Shown here one piece after another: positions 54,431 to 63,557 of a stretch of DNA of 64,000 nt (positions within the stretch are counted from its first letter, which is position 1; each line of letters starts with the position of its first letter). The notes beneath the pieces are model-generated. The model did not search any database. It was not told where the DNA came from and saw only the letters and a list, made by a program, of their open reading frames with translations. The stretch lies in the NCBI GenBank assembly GCA_965263335.1, contig CBDHHE010000001.1, forward strand, positions 3,906,001 to 3,970,000, in the 5' to 3' direction. This DNA is from Thermohalobaculum sp965263335. Its GTDB lineage: Bacteria; Pseudomonadota; Alphaproteobacteria; Rhodobacterales; Rhodobacteraceae. The translations under genes and the position numbers were made by a program.

Positions 54431-56068
54431 TTGGATACGTTGAGCCCCGATCTCTTGCTTCACAATGGGCGCATCAGCACCATGGACGGTCCCGGACGTG
54501 ACGGCGGGCGCGTCGTCGAGGCCCTTGCAGCGAGAGACGGGCGGATCATCGCGCTTGGAGGTGACGATGAGATTCTGGCACTGGCGGCGCGCGGTACGCA
54601 GCGTGTGGATCTCGGAGGGGCACGCGCGATCCCAGGCATCGTCGACAGCCACGCACATCCCGACAGCTATGCGGCGCGCATCCGGACATGGGAGGACGTC
54701 AGTCCTGCAAAGATTAGCTCCCGGAACGCGCTGCTTTCGCGAATCGAGGAGATCGCATCGGACAAGGAACCGGATGAATGGATCGTCTGCTACCGGTTCG
54801 ATGACCAGAAGTCGGGCGGCTATCCATCGATGACCGAGATGGACAAGGCTGCGTGCGGACGACCGCTCTTTATCCAGCGCACTGATGGGCACGTCGGTCT
54901 GGCCAACACTCGCGCATTTGCCGAGGTTGGGTTGGGACCAGACCCCGCGGATCCACCGTTCGGTGCATTCGACCGGGGCACAGATGGGCAGCTCACCGGC
55001 CGCTGTCGTGAAACGGCGGCGCACGTGTTTCTGGATCATGTCCATGCCGGAGATACCGATGAGATGCTCGCTGATGGGTTGGAGCAAGTGTTCAGTGAAT
55101 GGCGGCGGTATGGCATCACGACCGTGTACAACTCACTCTGTGGCGCACGTTCGATCGCAGCCTACCAACGCCTGAAGACCGAAGGTCGCCTTGGCATGCG
55201 TGTCGGCATCATCGTTTCAGGGCGTGAAGATGGTCTGGTCGAAGCATTCGTCGCATCTGGCATCCGGTCAGGCTTCGGGGATGACTGGCTGCGCGTGATC
55301 GGTGTCGAATGGTGCCCGGATTGTTCGACCTCCGGGCGCACGGCCGCTTACTACGAGCCCTACCTCGGAGAACCGGTTCCGGGCGAGCCAGTGCCCAACA
55401 CCGGAATGCTGCTCTACGAGGCCGACGATCTCGCCCGGCGAGCGATTGCGGCACACAAGGCTGGCCTTCAGGTCATGATCGAGGGGATCGGTGACCGAGG
55501 GATCGACTTTGCGCTCGATGCGATCGAAGCATGCCTCGAAGCTGAGCCACGCGACGACCATCGCATGCGGATCGAGCATTGCTGTCATGTCACCCGCCCG
55601 ATCCTCGATCGGTTGCTGCAGCTCAAAGTCATCGACAGCTCGGCCACGGGCTTCATGTACGACCTTGGAGACGCCTATATTGCGTACCGTGGCCAAGCGT
55701 CGATGCAGCACATGTGGCCACATCGTACCCTCATCGATGCCGGCGTACCGGCACCGGGCCATTCGGATGCTATGGTTTGTCAGGCAAATCCGTTTCTGGC
55801 GCTTTGGTCGATGGTCACCCGTCAGTCCGATACAGGTGGAAATCTCGACGCGCGGCAGGCGGTCGATCGCACTGAAGCACTGGCGGCGTACACGACGCTT
55901 GGCGCTTTTTCGGGACGAGAGGAGACAATCAAGGGAGCGCTCCGTCCGGGAATGCTCGCGGATGTGGCTGTGCTCGACCGCGACTACTTCACGTGTAAAG
56001 AGGACGAGATTAGAGACGTTCAGGTGACCGGCACGGTATTGGGCGGTGTTTTCGAACAGTACGATTGA
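54431..56068 (+). CDS. Amidohydrolase family 3 protein
   Basis: 545 aa from TTG 54431, selected because GGAGG lies 5 nt upstream; ATG 54356 is in frame but overlaps the divergent gene's start. TIM-barrel metal hydrolase: IVDSHAHPDSYA (HxH), WIVCYRFDD, QRTDGHVGLAN, MRIEHCCHV, GVPAPGHSDAMVC, and the C-terminal LRPGMLADVAVLDRD. Related proteins cleave cyclic or acyl amides. Divergent from the transport/hydrolase block with only 73 bp between starts, so probably co-regulated. Confidence 0.87.
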   Translation: MDTLSPDLLLHNGRISTMDGPGRDGGRVVEALAARDGRIIALGGDDEILALAARGTQRVDLGGARAIPGIVDSHAHPDSYAARIRTWEDVSPAKISSRNALLSRIEEIASDKEPDEWIVCYRFDDQKSGGYPSMTEMDKAACGRPLFIQRTDGHVGLANTRAFAEVGLGPDPADPPFGAFDRGTDGQLTGRCRETAAHVFLDHVHAGDTDEMLADGLEQVFSEWRRYGITTVYNSLCGARSIAAYQRLKTEGRLGMRVGIIVSGREDGLVEAFVASGIRSGFGDDWLRVIGVEWCPDCSTSGRTAAYYEPYLGEPVPGEPVPNTGMLLYEADDLARRAIAAHKAGLQVMIEGIGDRGIDFALDAIEACLEAEPRDDHRMRIEHCCHVTRPILDRLLQLKVIDSSATGFMYDLGDAYIAYRGQASMQHMWPHRTLIDAGVPAPGHSDAMVCQANPFLALWSMVTRQSDTGGNLDARQAVDRTEALAAYTTLGAFSGREETIKGALRPGMLADVAVLDRDYFTCKEDEIRDVQVTGTVLGGVFEQYD

Positions 56069-56318
56069 CGAACCGGCATATGCCTCTCGACATAAACGGC
56101 GCGTGCGAAGCTCCGGCTGGCAGTCTTGGTTTTGCTGATGAAACCAAGATCGCACTCTAAAAGTTCGCCGGATCCACTCAGCAAACCCTGTCAGAGGGTC
56201 ACCTCCTGAAGCTATCCGAAACCGAGTTTCCTCGGCGCGGCAGGCTTGATCGGTGGGAACCTGCGGACCTGCGAGCGCCCGGAGGATGGGCCGCCCCAGC
56301 GTGGTCTGCGGCAAGTTA

Positions 56319-57367
56319 GAGCGGTCTCCGATCTGACCGAATCGCAGGGGATTCCCATCGGGACAGTTTTCTGATTCATACTACTGACCGGAGGAGGAGG
56401 CTGGTCAGAATGTCCAAGGCTCTTTCTCTCGATCTTCGAACGCGTGTCGTTGCGGCAGTTGATGCCGGCGCCTCGCATCGAACTGCAGCTGAGCGCTTCG
56501 GTGTCAGTGCGGCCAGCGTGAGCCGCTGGCGATCGATGTCGCGGCACCAGGGCGACCCACGCCCTGGCCCTCTGGGCGGTGACCGGCGATCTGACACGAT
56601 CGAAGCGCACGCTGATACGATCCTGGTCATGCTTGAGGCGACACCGGACATCACGATCCGGGAACTGCGGCTCGAGTTGTCCAGGATGGGGCTCGCCTTC
56701 GGGTACGGCACGATCCAGCGCTTCCTGATCCGTCACGGCATGACGCGCAAAAAAGACTGGCCATGCTGCCGAGCAGGACAGGCCGGATGTCCTGAGAGAG
56801 CGCCGGGCATGGTTCGACGCCCAGCCTGACCTCGATCCGGCACGTCTTATCTTCATTGATGAGACGTGTGCCAGGACCAACATGACCCGCACCCACGGGC
56901 GATGCCGTCGGGGTGAGCGCCTGCGCATTGGGGGCACCGCACGGGCACTGGAACACCGACGTTCATCGGTGCATTGTCACTGCACGGCATGCTGGCCCCT
57001 TTCGTCATCTCGGGGCCGATCAACCGCACTGCGTTCGAGACCTATGTCGAACAGGTGCTGGTCCCAGAACTGCGCCCCGGCCAAATCGTCGTCATGGACA
57101 ACCTGTCCAGTCACAAAGGACCTCGTGTCCGTGAAATGATCGATGAAACCGGCGCGACCCTGTTGTTCCTCCCGCCCTACAGCCCGGACTTCAACCCGAT
57201 CGAAAACGCGTTCGCCCGCATGAAGGCAATTCTGCGAAAGGCCGCCGAGCGGACTGTCGAGGGATTGTGGAGCGCCATCGGCCGGATCGTCGACATGTTC
57301 ACGCCTCGAGAGTGCGCCAGCTACTTCAGCGCGGCAGGATATGATCCAGACTGATCGGTTTCCGCTC
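56319..57367 (+). mobile_element. IS630-family insertion sequence (decayed)
   Basis: About 1,049 bp. Ends GAGCGG...CCGATC are inverted at both sides and flanked by TA (56317-56318 and 57368-57369), the IS630/Tc1 target. The 250 bp upstream, after the amidohydrolase stop, show no gene. Confidence 0.82.
56410..57354 (+). pseudogene. IS630-family transposase with three frameshifts
   Basis: N-terminal helix-turn-helix (ASHRTAAERFGVSAASVSRWR) in frame one. At 56749-56755, AAAAAAG, one surplus base shifts the frame; the homology resumes as TGHAAEQDRPDVLRER and FIDETCARTNM (first catalytic Asp). Near 56930 it shifts again (GAPHGHWNT) and near 56960 a third time (TFIGALSLHGM). The DDE remainder is then intact: VVMDNLSSHKG, PPYSPDFNPIENAFA. 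Each shift fits one extra base. The first site can be mended by five instead of six A residues, so slippage there could be programmed; the other two look like decay. Confidence 0.85.
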
Positions 57368-57431
57368 TAGCCGCAGTTGATCCAAACCGCTAAGTTCACA
57401 GACAGCGCAGGTGCTTCAATTCTCCAGGTCG

Positions 57432-58688
57432 TTAAGCTGCGCGCCTGCGTCGCCGATTGGCATTTCGCCGTGGGGGCTCGTTCCTAGTGGGTTTCTGTCC
57501 GGGACCTCTCGGCTTTCGGGCGCTCTTTGTAGGGGGCGCCTGCTCCGCAGCTTTTGGCGGGTCGCCAACGACGGTCAACTGCATCCCGATCGCCCGTTCG
57601 ATTGCTTTCAGATATCCGCGCTCGGATGCATCGCAGAACGAAATGGCCGTGCCGTGTGCGCCGGCGCGGGCTGTCCGGCCGATTCGATGCACGTAGCTTT
57701 CTGGTTCGTTCGGAAGCTCGAAGTTGACAACATGACTGACGGCGTCGACATCGATCCCGCGTGCCGCAATGTCCGTGGCGACAAGGACGCGGGTCGTCCC
57801 GCTCCGGAATGACTTGAGCGCGCGCTGCCGAGCACCCTGCGACTTGTTCCCATGGATTGCGTCTGCGTCGATCCCGAGCTTTGCCAGCTGCTCTGAGACG
57901 CGATTGGCGCGGTGCTTGGTTCGGGTGAAGACGATAACCTTTTCCAACGCGGATTCCGCCAGCAATGCGGTGAGCTGCGTCATCTTATCGGCCATGCGCA
58001 TGTGATAGACGCTTTGGTCAATGCGCTCGATGGGCGTTGACTGAGGTGCAACCTCGACACGTTTTGGAGACGTTAGCAATCCATCAGCGAGGCGTGCGAT
58101 TTCCTTTGGCATGGTTGCGGAGAACAGCAGCGACTGGCGCTTCTCCGGGAGGGCCGAGATCAAGGCTCGAACATCGTGAATGAAGCCCATGTCAAGCATT
58201 CGATCAGCTTCATCGAGCACGACGGTTTCAACATGCCTCAGGTCAGCTTTTCGTTGCTTGACCAGATCAAGCAAGCGCCCGGGCGTCGCAATGACGATGT
58301 CCACACCGCGCGCCATCGCAGCAATCTGCGGACGTTCCTTGACGCCACCAAAGATCACCGTGTGGCGCAGCCCTGCGAATTTCCCATAGGCACGCACGTC
58401 GTCGCCGATCTGAATCGCAAGCTCACGAGTGGGCGCTAAAATCAACGCTCGTGCAGCGCATCGACTTGAGTCGACCTTCGAACTGGACAGTCGGTGCAGG
58501 ATGGGGAGCACAAAGGCCGCCGTTTTGCCGGTGCCGGTCTGCGCAATCCCGAGAATGTCGTGCCCGGCCAGCAGAACCGGGATTGCCTGTGCCTGGATAG
58601 GCGTCGGGCGCTCGTACCCACATGCCTCTACGGCGCGAGTGATCTGATCGGCAAGGCCGAAGCCCGCGAAGGTATCAGAGTTCAACAA
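57432..58688 (-). CDS. rhlE: DEAD-box RNA helicase RhlE
   Basis: 418 aa. Q motif (GYERPTPIQAQAIP), Walker A AQTGTGKTAAF, DEAD box VLDEADRMLDMGF, SAT motif LLFSATMP, motif VI HRIGRTARAG. The C-terminus is a basic Pro/Arg/Lys tail ending in RRRRRAA, typical of RNA-annealing helicases. RNA remodelling, often in cold adaptation; a cold-shock protein gene follows on the same strand side. Confidence 0.93.
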   Translation of the reverse strand: MLNSDTFAGFGLADQITRAVEACGYERPTPIQAQAIPVLLAGHDILGIAQTGTGKTAAFVLPILHRLSSSKVDSSRCAARALILAPTRELAIQIGDDVRAYGKFAGLRHTVIFGGVKERPQIAAMARGVDIVIATPGRLLDLVKQRKADLRHVETVVLDEADRMLDMGFIHDVRALISALPEKRQSLLFSATMPKEIARLADGLLTSPKRVEVAPQSTPIERIDQSVYHMRMADKMTQLTALLAESALEKVIVFTRTKHRANRVSEQLAKLGIDADAIHGNKSQGARQRALKSFRSGTTRVLVATDIAARGIDVDAVSHVVNFELPNEPESYVHRIGRTARAGAHGTAISFCDASERGYLKAIERAIGMQLTVVGDPPKAAEQAPPTKSARKPRGPGQKPTRNEPPRRNANRRRRRAA

Positions 58689-59116
58689 ATTGTCCTCTCA
58701 CGCGCGGGCTCGCGTGCAATCTGCACATGTCGCCGCCCACGCAGTCACCAATTGCCGAGCGCGGCTCGGGTGGTGTGTTTCACTACTTTTCCCGGGAAGA
58801 GGCTCTGCTGGTTGGCAGAGATCCGCGCAATCGCGAGAAACGTCTTGCAGCTAGTTGGCCGCTACCCAGCCTGGTGTCAATGACTGACTGTGGTGTGGTC
58901 ATTCATATATGTGTTCAACTGCACGAACATCGTTCGTTGATCACCGATCTACAAGGGCGTGTTGGCCCATAGCTTCCAGCTTAACTCGATCACGGGCACA
59001 TCGTACCGGTGTTCCGGTGTCTTATGCATTCGCCAGAAGATGATGCTGATGCGTTGAGAAGTGATGAAAGAACTGGCGAAGCGTCGACCGCTTCGCCGTG
59101 CTCTTTGATAGGAAGC
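58689..59116. other. Intergenic region upstream of rhlE
   Basis: 428 bp, no gene recognised. Contains the rhlE leader and promoter; a long 5' leader would suit cold-regulated translation, but no box or structured element could be identified by eye. Confidence 0.4.
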
Positions 59117-59326
59117 TCAGTCAACCAGTTCGATGTTCGCGGCCGATTGACGTCCGTCACGTCCGGTCTCAAGTTCGAAAGAGACTTTCTGTCCATCGTT
59201 GAGACCGCTGAGGCCCGCGCGTTCGAGCGCTGAGATGTGGACAAAAACGTCTTTTCCGCCGGTGTCAGGTTGGATGAACCCGAAACCCTTGGTTGCGTTG
59301 AACCATTTAACGGTGCCGTTAGCCAT
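59117..59326 (-). CDS. cspA: Cold-shock protein (CspA family)
   Basis: 69 aa from ATG 59326 (AAGGAGACGACG upstream); the frame is open 18 codons further but that part is not Csp-like. Single cold-shock domain: NGTVKWFNATKGFGFIQPD (RNP1), DVFVHISALERAG (RNP2). Nucleic-acid chaperone. Upstream 265 bp, to the IS3 scrap, hold no gene. Confidence 0.95.
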   Translation of the reverse strand: MANGTVKWFNATKGFGFIQPDTGGKDVFVHISALERAGLSGLNDGQKVSFELETGRDGRQSAANIELVD

Positions 59327-59591
59327 CGTCGTCTCCTTACAAGTGCTGCCCGCGTTGGTGCGGCAGCTTGGCCCAGTCACTGCTGATCGAGAATCTGTGG
59401 CCGCTTAGGGAGACAGCTTGATCGATAGAGAAGAACTCAGCGATGTCCCCATACAGGTAAATCGGCGAAATTGAAAGAGTCGTGTTTACCGTTAATCGCG
59501 CAGTTGCTGCTGCAACCAAGCTCAACTTCGAGGCATCTCGTTCGTTCGAAGCGCTGGCCTCGTCGCTCAACCGCTGCCCCACCCCGCGCGG

Positions 59592-59821
59592 GTGGGGCGC
59601 ACTCGTGAGAGGTTCAATGGCAAGCTCCGCGACGAGTGCCTGAACCTGCAGGGGTTCCGATCCCTGAGCCACGCTCGGGACGAGATCGCCCGATGGCGGA
59701 TCCACTACACCACTCAGCGCGCGCTCGGCTCTGGGATACCGAAGACCGATCGCATGCTGACAGGAGCAGCCCAACCGGAAAACTCCGCTGCACAGCGGCC
59801 CATGGAGTATCCCGCTGAAAG
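59592..59821 (+). pseudogene. IS3-family OrfB C-terminal fragment
   Basis: Reads GRTRERFNGKLRDECLN, then GFRSLSHARDEIARWRIHYT and RALGSGIPKTDRM, the C-terminal part of an IS3-type integrase-core transposase (catalytic Glu region FNGKLRDE). No upstream portion exists. A scrap of an older IS, different from the IS3 copy that follows directly. Confidence 0.7.
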
Positions 59822-61144
59822 TGGTCCACCAACTGGGATAGATTGTCCCTTGAATTGGAGGATCAGCGATGGCTGGAGAACGAGAAAAGCCCGAAGAAAT
59901 TGTATCGAAGCTTCGGCAGGTTGAAGTTTTGCAGGGGCAAGGCGCGACAATTGCCGAGGCTGTGCGCCAGATCGGCGTGACGCAGCAAACATTTTATTGA
60001 TGGCGCAAGCTCTATGGCGGGATGCAGCGGTCTCAGCTTGCTCGGCTGAAAGAGCTTGAGAGTGAGGCATCGAACGCCACCGGTTCGAGAGAGATACCGA
60101 ACAACCAACGTCTGCGCCGGGTCGTTTCGGACCTGACTTTGGACAAGCTCATTCTCACCGAAGCCCCTGAGCCCTTCGCGTCGCCGGAAATGCATCGATC
60201 ATGTGCGGCAGAAACTTGGTGTCTCAGAACGCCGCACCTGTCGCACACTCGGTCAGCATCGGTCCACGCAGCGCAAGGTCCCGCAAGGCCGGGCGGACGA
60301 GGAGCGCCTGACGACGATATCATCGAGCTGGCGGACAATTATGGCCGCTACGGGTATCGGATGGGTCGTCATCGGTCGCGCCATCGGTCCGAGCGACGAT
60401 GGCGACGGCCTGCTGAACAACGCGGGCTGGCATGTGAACTCTCACGCGACAGACGATGCGAAGCATCGGTGAGAGCGCACAAGCGTGTCGAACGTATCTG
60501 GCGACGTGAAGGGCTGAAAGTCCCACAAAGGCAGAAGAACGAGCCTTTGTCCGCCATTGGTCCGAGGACAATGGCGAGTGGACGGCTCTGGCTGAATGAC
60601 GGTTCATGTGTGCGTCTCAGGCCCGAACGTCCGAACCACATCTGGTCCTACGACTTCGTTCAGGATCGAACCGCTGACGGGCGGGTTTATCGGACCCTGA
60701 ACATCATCGACGAATACACGAGGGAGGCGCTCATGATCCGCGTCGGTCGCAAGCTCAACTCGACCGATGTGCTGGATGCACTGACTGACCTGTTCATCCT
60801 GCGCGGGTCACTGGCGTTTATAAGATCCGACAATGGGCCGGAATTTATCGCTCAGAAAGTGCGGGACTGGATCGCTGCCGTCGGCGCGAAGACGGCGCAT
60901 ATCGAACCAGGATCGCCTTGGGAGAACGGATACTGCGAAAGCTTCAAAGCCCGATTCAGGGATGAACTGCTCAACGGTGAAATCTTCTACAGCTTGCGCG
61001 AAGCCCAAATCCTGATCGAGCAATGGCGCGTCCACGACAACACCGTCAGGCCGCACAGTGCATTGGGCTACCGCCCTCCGGCCCCGCAAAGCATCGTTCC
61101 GACGGTCCAAAGGCCGACGATGCGCCAACAATTAAACCGGACCA
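59822..61144 (+). mobile_element. IS3-family insertion sequence (IS407-like, decayed)
   Basis: About 1,323 bp between TGGTCC at 59822 and GGACCA ending at 61144, matching the TG...CA ends of the family; the inverted match is short. No clear target duplication. At its right edge the sequence passes directly into a broken oxygenase gene. Confidence 0.6.
59869..61144 (+). pseudogene. IS3-family OrfA/OrfB transposase, disrupted
   Basis: OrfA begins at ATG 59869 (MAGEREKPEEIVSKLRQVEV) and has a TGA in place of an Arg codon at 59998 (FY-stop-WRKLYGG). It continues to LTLDKLILTEAPE. OrfB start lies in the +1 frame (RQKLGVSERRTCRTLGQHR), then returns to the first frame at about 60315 (DIIELADNYGRYGYR), with a further local shift and an insertion at about 60365-60470. 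The integrase core is intact: WSYDFVQDRTADGR, FIRSDNGPEF, GSPWENGYCESF. The OrfB frame has no stop at the element's end and runs into flanking DNA. Confidence 0.82.
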
Positions 61145-61892
61145 CCCGATGGGGGCATGCCATGGGACATGTCGTTCGAAGCGCCGGAGGATCATCCCGA
61201 CATTCTCGCAAAGTGGCGGATGACAGGACCCAACGTTTGGCCGGACCTCGATGGTTGGCGCGAGACGGTGTCGGCCTACACGACGCGGTTTATGACCTTG
61301 GCCACAGACTACTTGGCGCGCTCGCCCTCGAACTCGGCGTCGACCCCGAGGAACTCCGGCAACACATCACGTGTCCGACGTCCCAGCTTCGGATGATGCG
61401 CTATCTGGACAACGACCAGCCTGCGAGCGAAGACCGGGTTGGTATTGCGTCGCATTCCGACTTTGAGTGTTTCACGATTCTTCTGCAGGGCGGGCCCGGC
61501 TTGCAGGTGATGAACGCCGATTATCACTGGGTCGAAGCGCCTCCGATCCCAGGGACATTCATCGTAAACATTGGCGACATCTTCGAGACTTGGTCAGGGG
61601 GCAATTTAAATCGACCCAGTATCGCGTCGTGAACACAGGCCGGTCACGTTATTCGTTCCCGCTGTTCTTCGGTCTCGACTATCATTCGGTGGTTCGCCCT
61701 CTCGAGCAGTTTCGAAGCCCTGAGGTTGATGAAAAGTATCCACCTATGAAGGCTGGCGATCACCTGATGCGTATGACGGTGACGGGATTTCGCTATCTCC
61801 ACGACCTTCATCGGAAGGGCGCGCTTCCACTCGACTTCGAAGGGTCGGATGAGAACCCGTTCAAGCGCGAGGCGAAGCCTCTGCCAGGATGA
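61145..61892 (+). pseudogene. 2-oxoglutarate/Fe(II) oxygenase (isopenicillin N synthase-like), broken
   Basis: The 5' part is missing, cut at the IS3 edge. The remnant reads PWDMSFEAPEDHPDILAKW and PNVWPDLDGWRE in one frame, shifts near 61310 to LGALALELGVDPEEL, ASHSDFECFTILLQ (HxD iron ligands) and FIVNIGDIFETWSGG, then shifts near 61600 (a GGGGG run, one G short) to QFKSTQYRVVNTGRSRYSFPLFF. The second iron His expected in STxHRV is Tyr here. Ends at TGA 61890-61892, overlapping the next start. Not functional as it stands. Confidence 0.82.
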
Positions 61893-62354
61893 GATGTCAT
61901 CCGGCGTTCCGCACCTTCGACGCACCGCGGGAACATGTTCTCGATCAGTACAGGCTTGAGATCCTTTCCCCGAACAACCTCGAGGAAGACTACACTGCGG
62001 TGATGGAAAGTGCGGAGCGTCTCGCGGGCTTCATTGGGGGGCGAATGGCCGAACGGGCTCACACTCGTAGCAAACCGGATCGACCTTTGTTGGCATCACA
62101 AGGAGTTTGAGATCAATCGTTCGTTTGCCTGGATCGTTCGGGACCATGCGCAATGGTACCTGAGGTGTGCCTATGTGTTTCCCAGCTTCGACGCCGACGC
62201 GGCGGATGTCTTTCTTTGGGTGCGCAGCACGCGCACACCTGAGAAACACGAACGCGTCTTGGCGCGGTTGCTTTTGGACTGGTTGGATGGCCCGGTCTGG
62301 CCAGACTTGGACTGCCGTCTATCGCTCCCTTCGACGCAGTCTTCGCAGGCGTGA
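61889..62354 (+). pseudogene. GNAT-family acetyltransferase, frameshifted
   Basis: Start ATG 61889 overlaps the oxygenase stop. The first part (LEILSPNNLEEDYTAVMESAERLAGFIGG) and second part (EWPNGLTLVANRIDLCWHHKEFE, FAWIVRDHAQWYLRCAYVFP) belong together but lie in two frames. The switch is at the GGGGGG run at about 62036-62041; five G residues would restore one frame. Typical small GNAT of ~155 aa apart from this. Confidence 0.75.
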
Positions 62355-62356
62355 CA

Positions 62357-63235
62357 TCACGTTCCCAGCACGGCGCCGACGTTGTTCCGGTGCACCGGTT
62401 CATAGGCGGGCGCGTATTGAATCACGCCAGCTGAAGTCTCGGCCTTCACGAAATCCGCGAGAGACAATTCGGCAAGAGCCGGGTCCGCGCGGCATCGCAG
62501 CAGCGCTCTGATGTAGGTCTGAGTAGCGCCAATCAGTTCCGGACCGTAGCCCCCGGATTCAATGATCTCCGGTGCGCCATGGTTCGGCAGGATGCGATCG
62601 ATCTCCATCTTCGCCATTCGGTCCAGGTCGCGCAGGTGCTGATCTAGTCGCGCTGGCTCGGCGACATAGGTTACCGTGTCCTCCAACGTGTCCCCTGCAA
62701 ACAGCAAGCCCGTATCCGGTAGCCACATGACCAAGCCATCGTGGCTGTGGATATCGAACGAGCGGAGAGCCACCTTCACCGATCCAACCACCACATCCAG
62801 TTCGCTTTCGAACACATGGTTGGGCATGATCACGGGACTTACAGGCGGATCGGCGTTCATGGCCTCTTCGATGTTGTCCCGCATTGCGGCATCGGTTGCG
62901 GCATTCGCCAGGATCTCGCAGTCTTCGAATACGGCATTTCCGGCGATGTGATCCAAATGGTGATGGCTGAGCACGATCCGGATGTTCTTGGCACCTTCTG
63001 CTTCGACGGCCTCCCGGATCCGACGGGCATGCGCCAAAGACATATGTGTGTCATAGACCAGCGCGTCGGCTCCATCCAGAATCGCATAGCTGCATGTGCC
63101 CAGGGAGTACCCGCCATCATCGAGCCAATTGGGTTGGGCGCTGTGAAGACGCTTGCCCTCTATCCGTCCGTCGAAGAAGGCGAGCACGTGGGGCGCAGGG
63201 CGGAATGTCCGCATCGTTGCTGCGAAGTTTGTCAT
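62357..63235 (-). CDS. Metallo-beta-lactamase-fold hydrolase
   Basis: 292 aa from ATG 63235; the open frame continues 69 codons upstream without family features. Zinc motif LSHHHLDHIAG, then HSHDGLVMWLPDTGLLFAGDT and PNHGAPEI. Similar to the domain-level organisation of alkylsulfatase/lactonase-like MBL proteins but substrate unknown. Different in sequence from the MBL protein at 52.9 kb. Confidence 0.85.
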   Translation of the reverse strand: MTNFAATMRTFRPAPHVLAFFDGRIEGKRLHSAQPNWLDDGGYSLGTCSYAILDGADALVYDTHMSLAHARRIREAVEAEGAKNIRIVLSHHHLDHIAGNAVFEDCEILANAATDAAMRDNIEEAMNADPPVSPVIMPNHVFESELDVVVGSVKVALRSFDIHSHDGLVMWLPDTGLLFAGDTLEDTVTYVAEPARLDQHLRDLDRMAKMEIDRILPNHGAPEIIESGGYGPELIGATQTYIRALLRCRADPALAELSLADFVKAETSAGVIQYAPAYEPVHRNNVGAVLGT

Positions 63236-63557
63236 CGCGCATAGCTCCCTCGGCGTGGCTGGAAGCGGCCATCTGCACGGCTGCAACCCGGCACTGTTCG
63301 AGTCATTCTTGGCCGGAAGCTCTGAGTCAATCTTGGTCCTCGACGGATCGCGCGCACGATGCCCATCCGAACTGGCAACCGGGATTCCCCCGAGACGCAG
63401 GTCTGGCGTCTGTTTCTTGCGCTCAGATCCTCTGAGGGGCAATCGTTGCTAGTGTCCATTGCTGGCGAATAGACTGCACGGACATTGCATCCAACACGAG
63501 GTTTGTCCGATTGTTCCGGCGAGTGTGCGCTCGGGTGCCAACCAAGGAAGCGAGTCG
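63236..63557. other. Divergent intergenic region
   Basis: 322 bp with no recognisable gene; must hold promoters for the MBL-fold gene and the membrane protein gene. No operator could be discerned. Confidence 0.4.

Noticed and set aside
55268..56314. 348-aa minus-strand frame opposite the amidohydrolase-3 gene
   Set aside because: Antisense shadow; sense strand has complete metal-hydrolase motifs.
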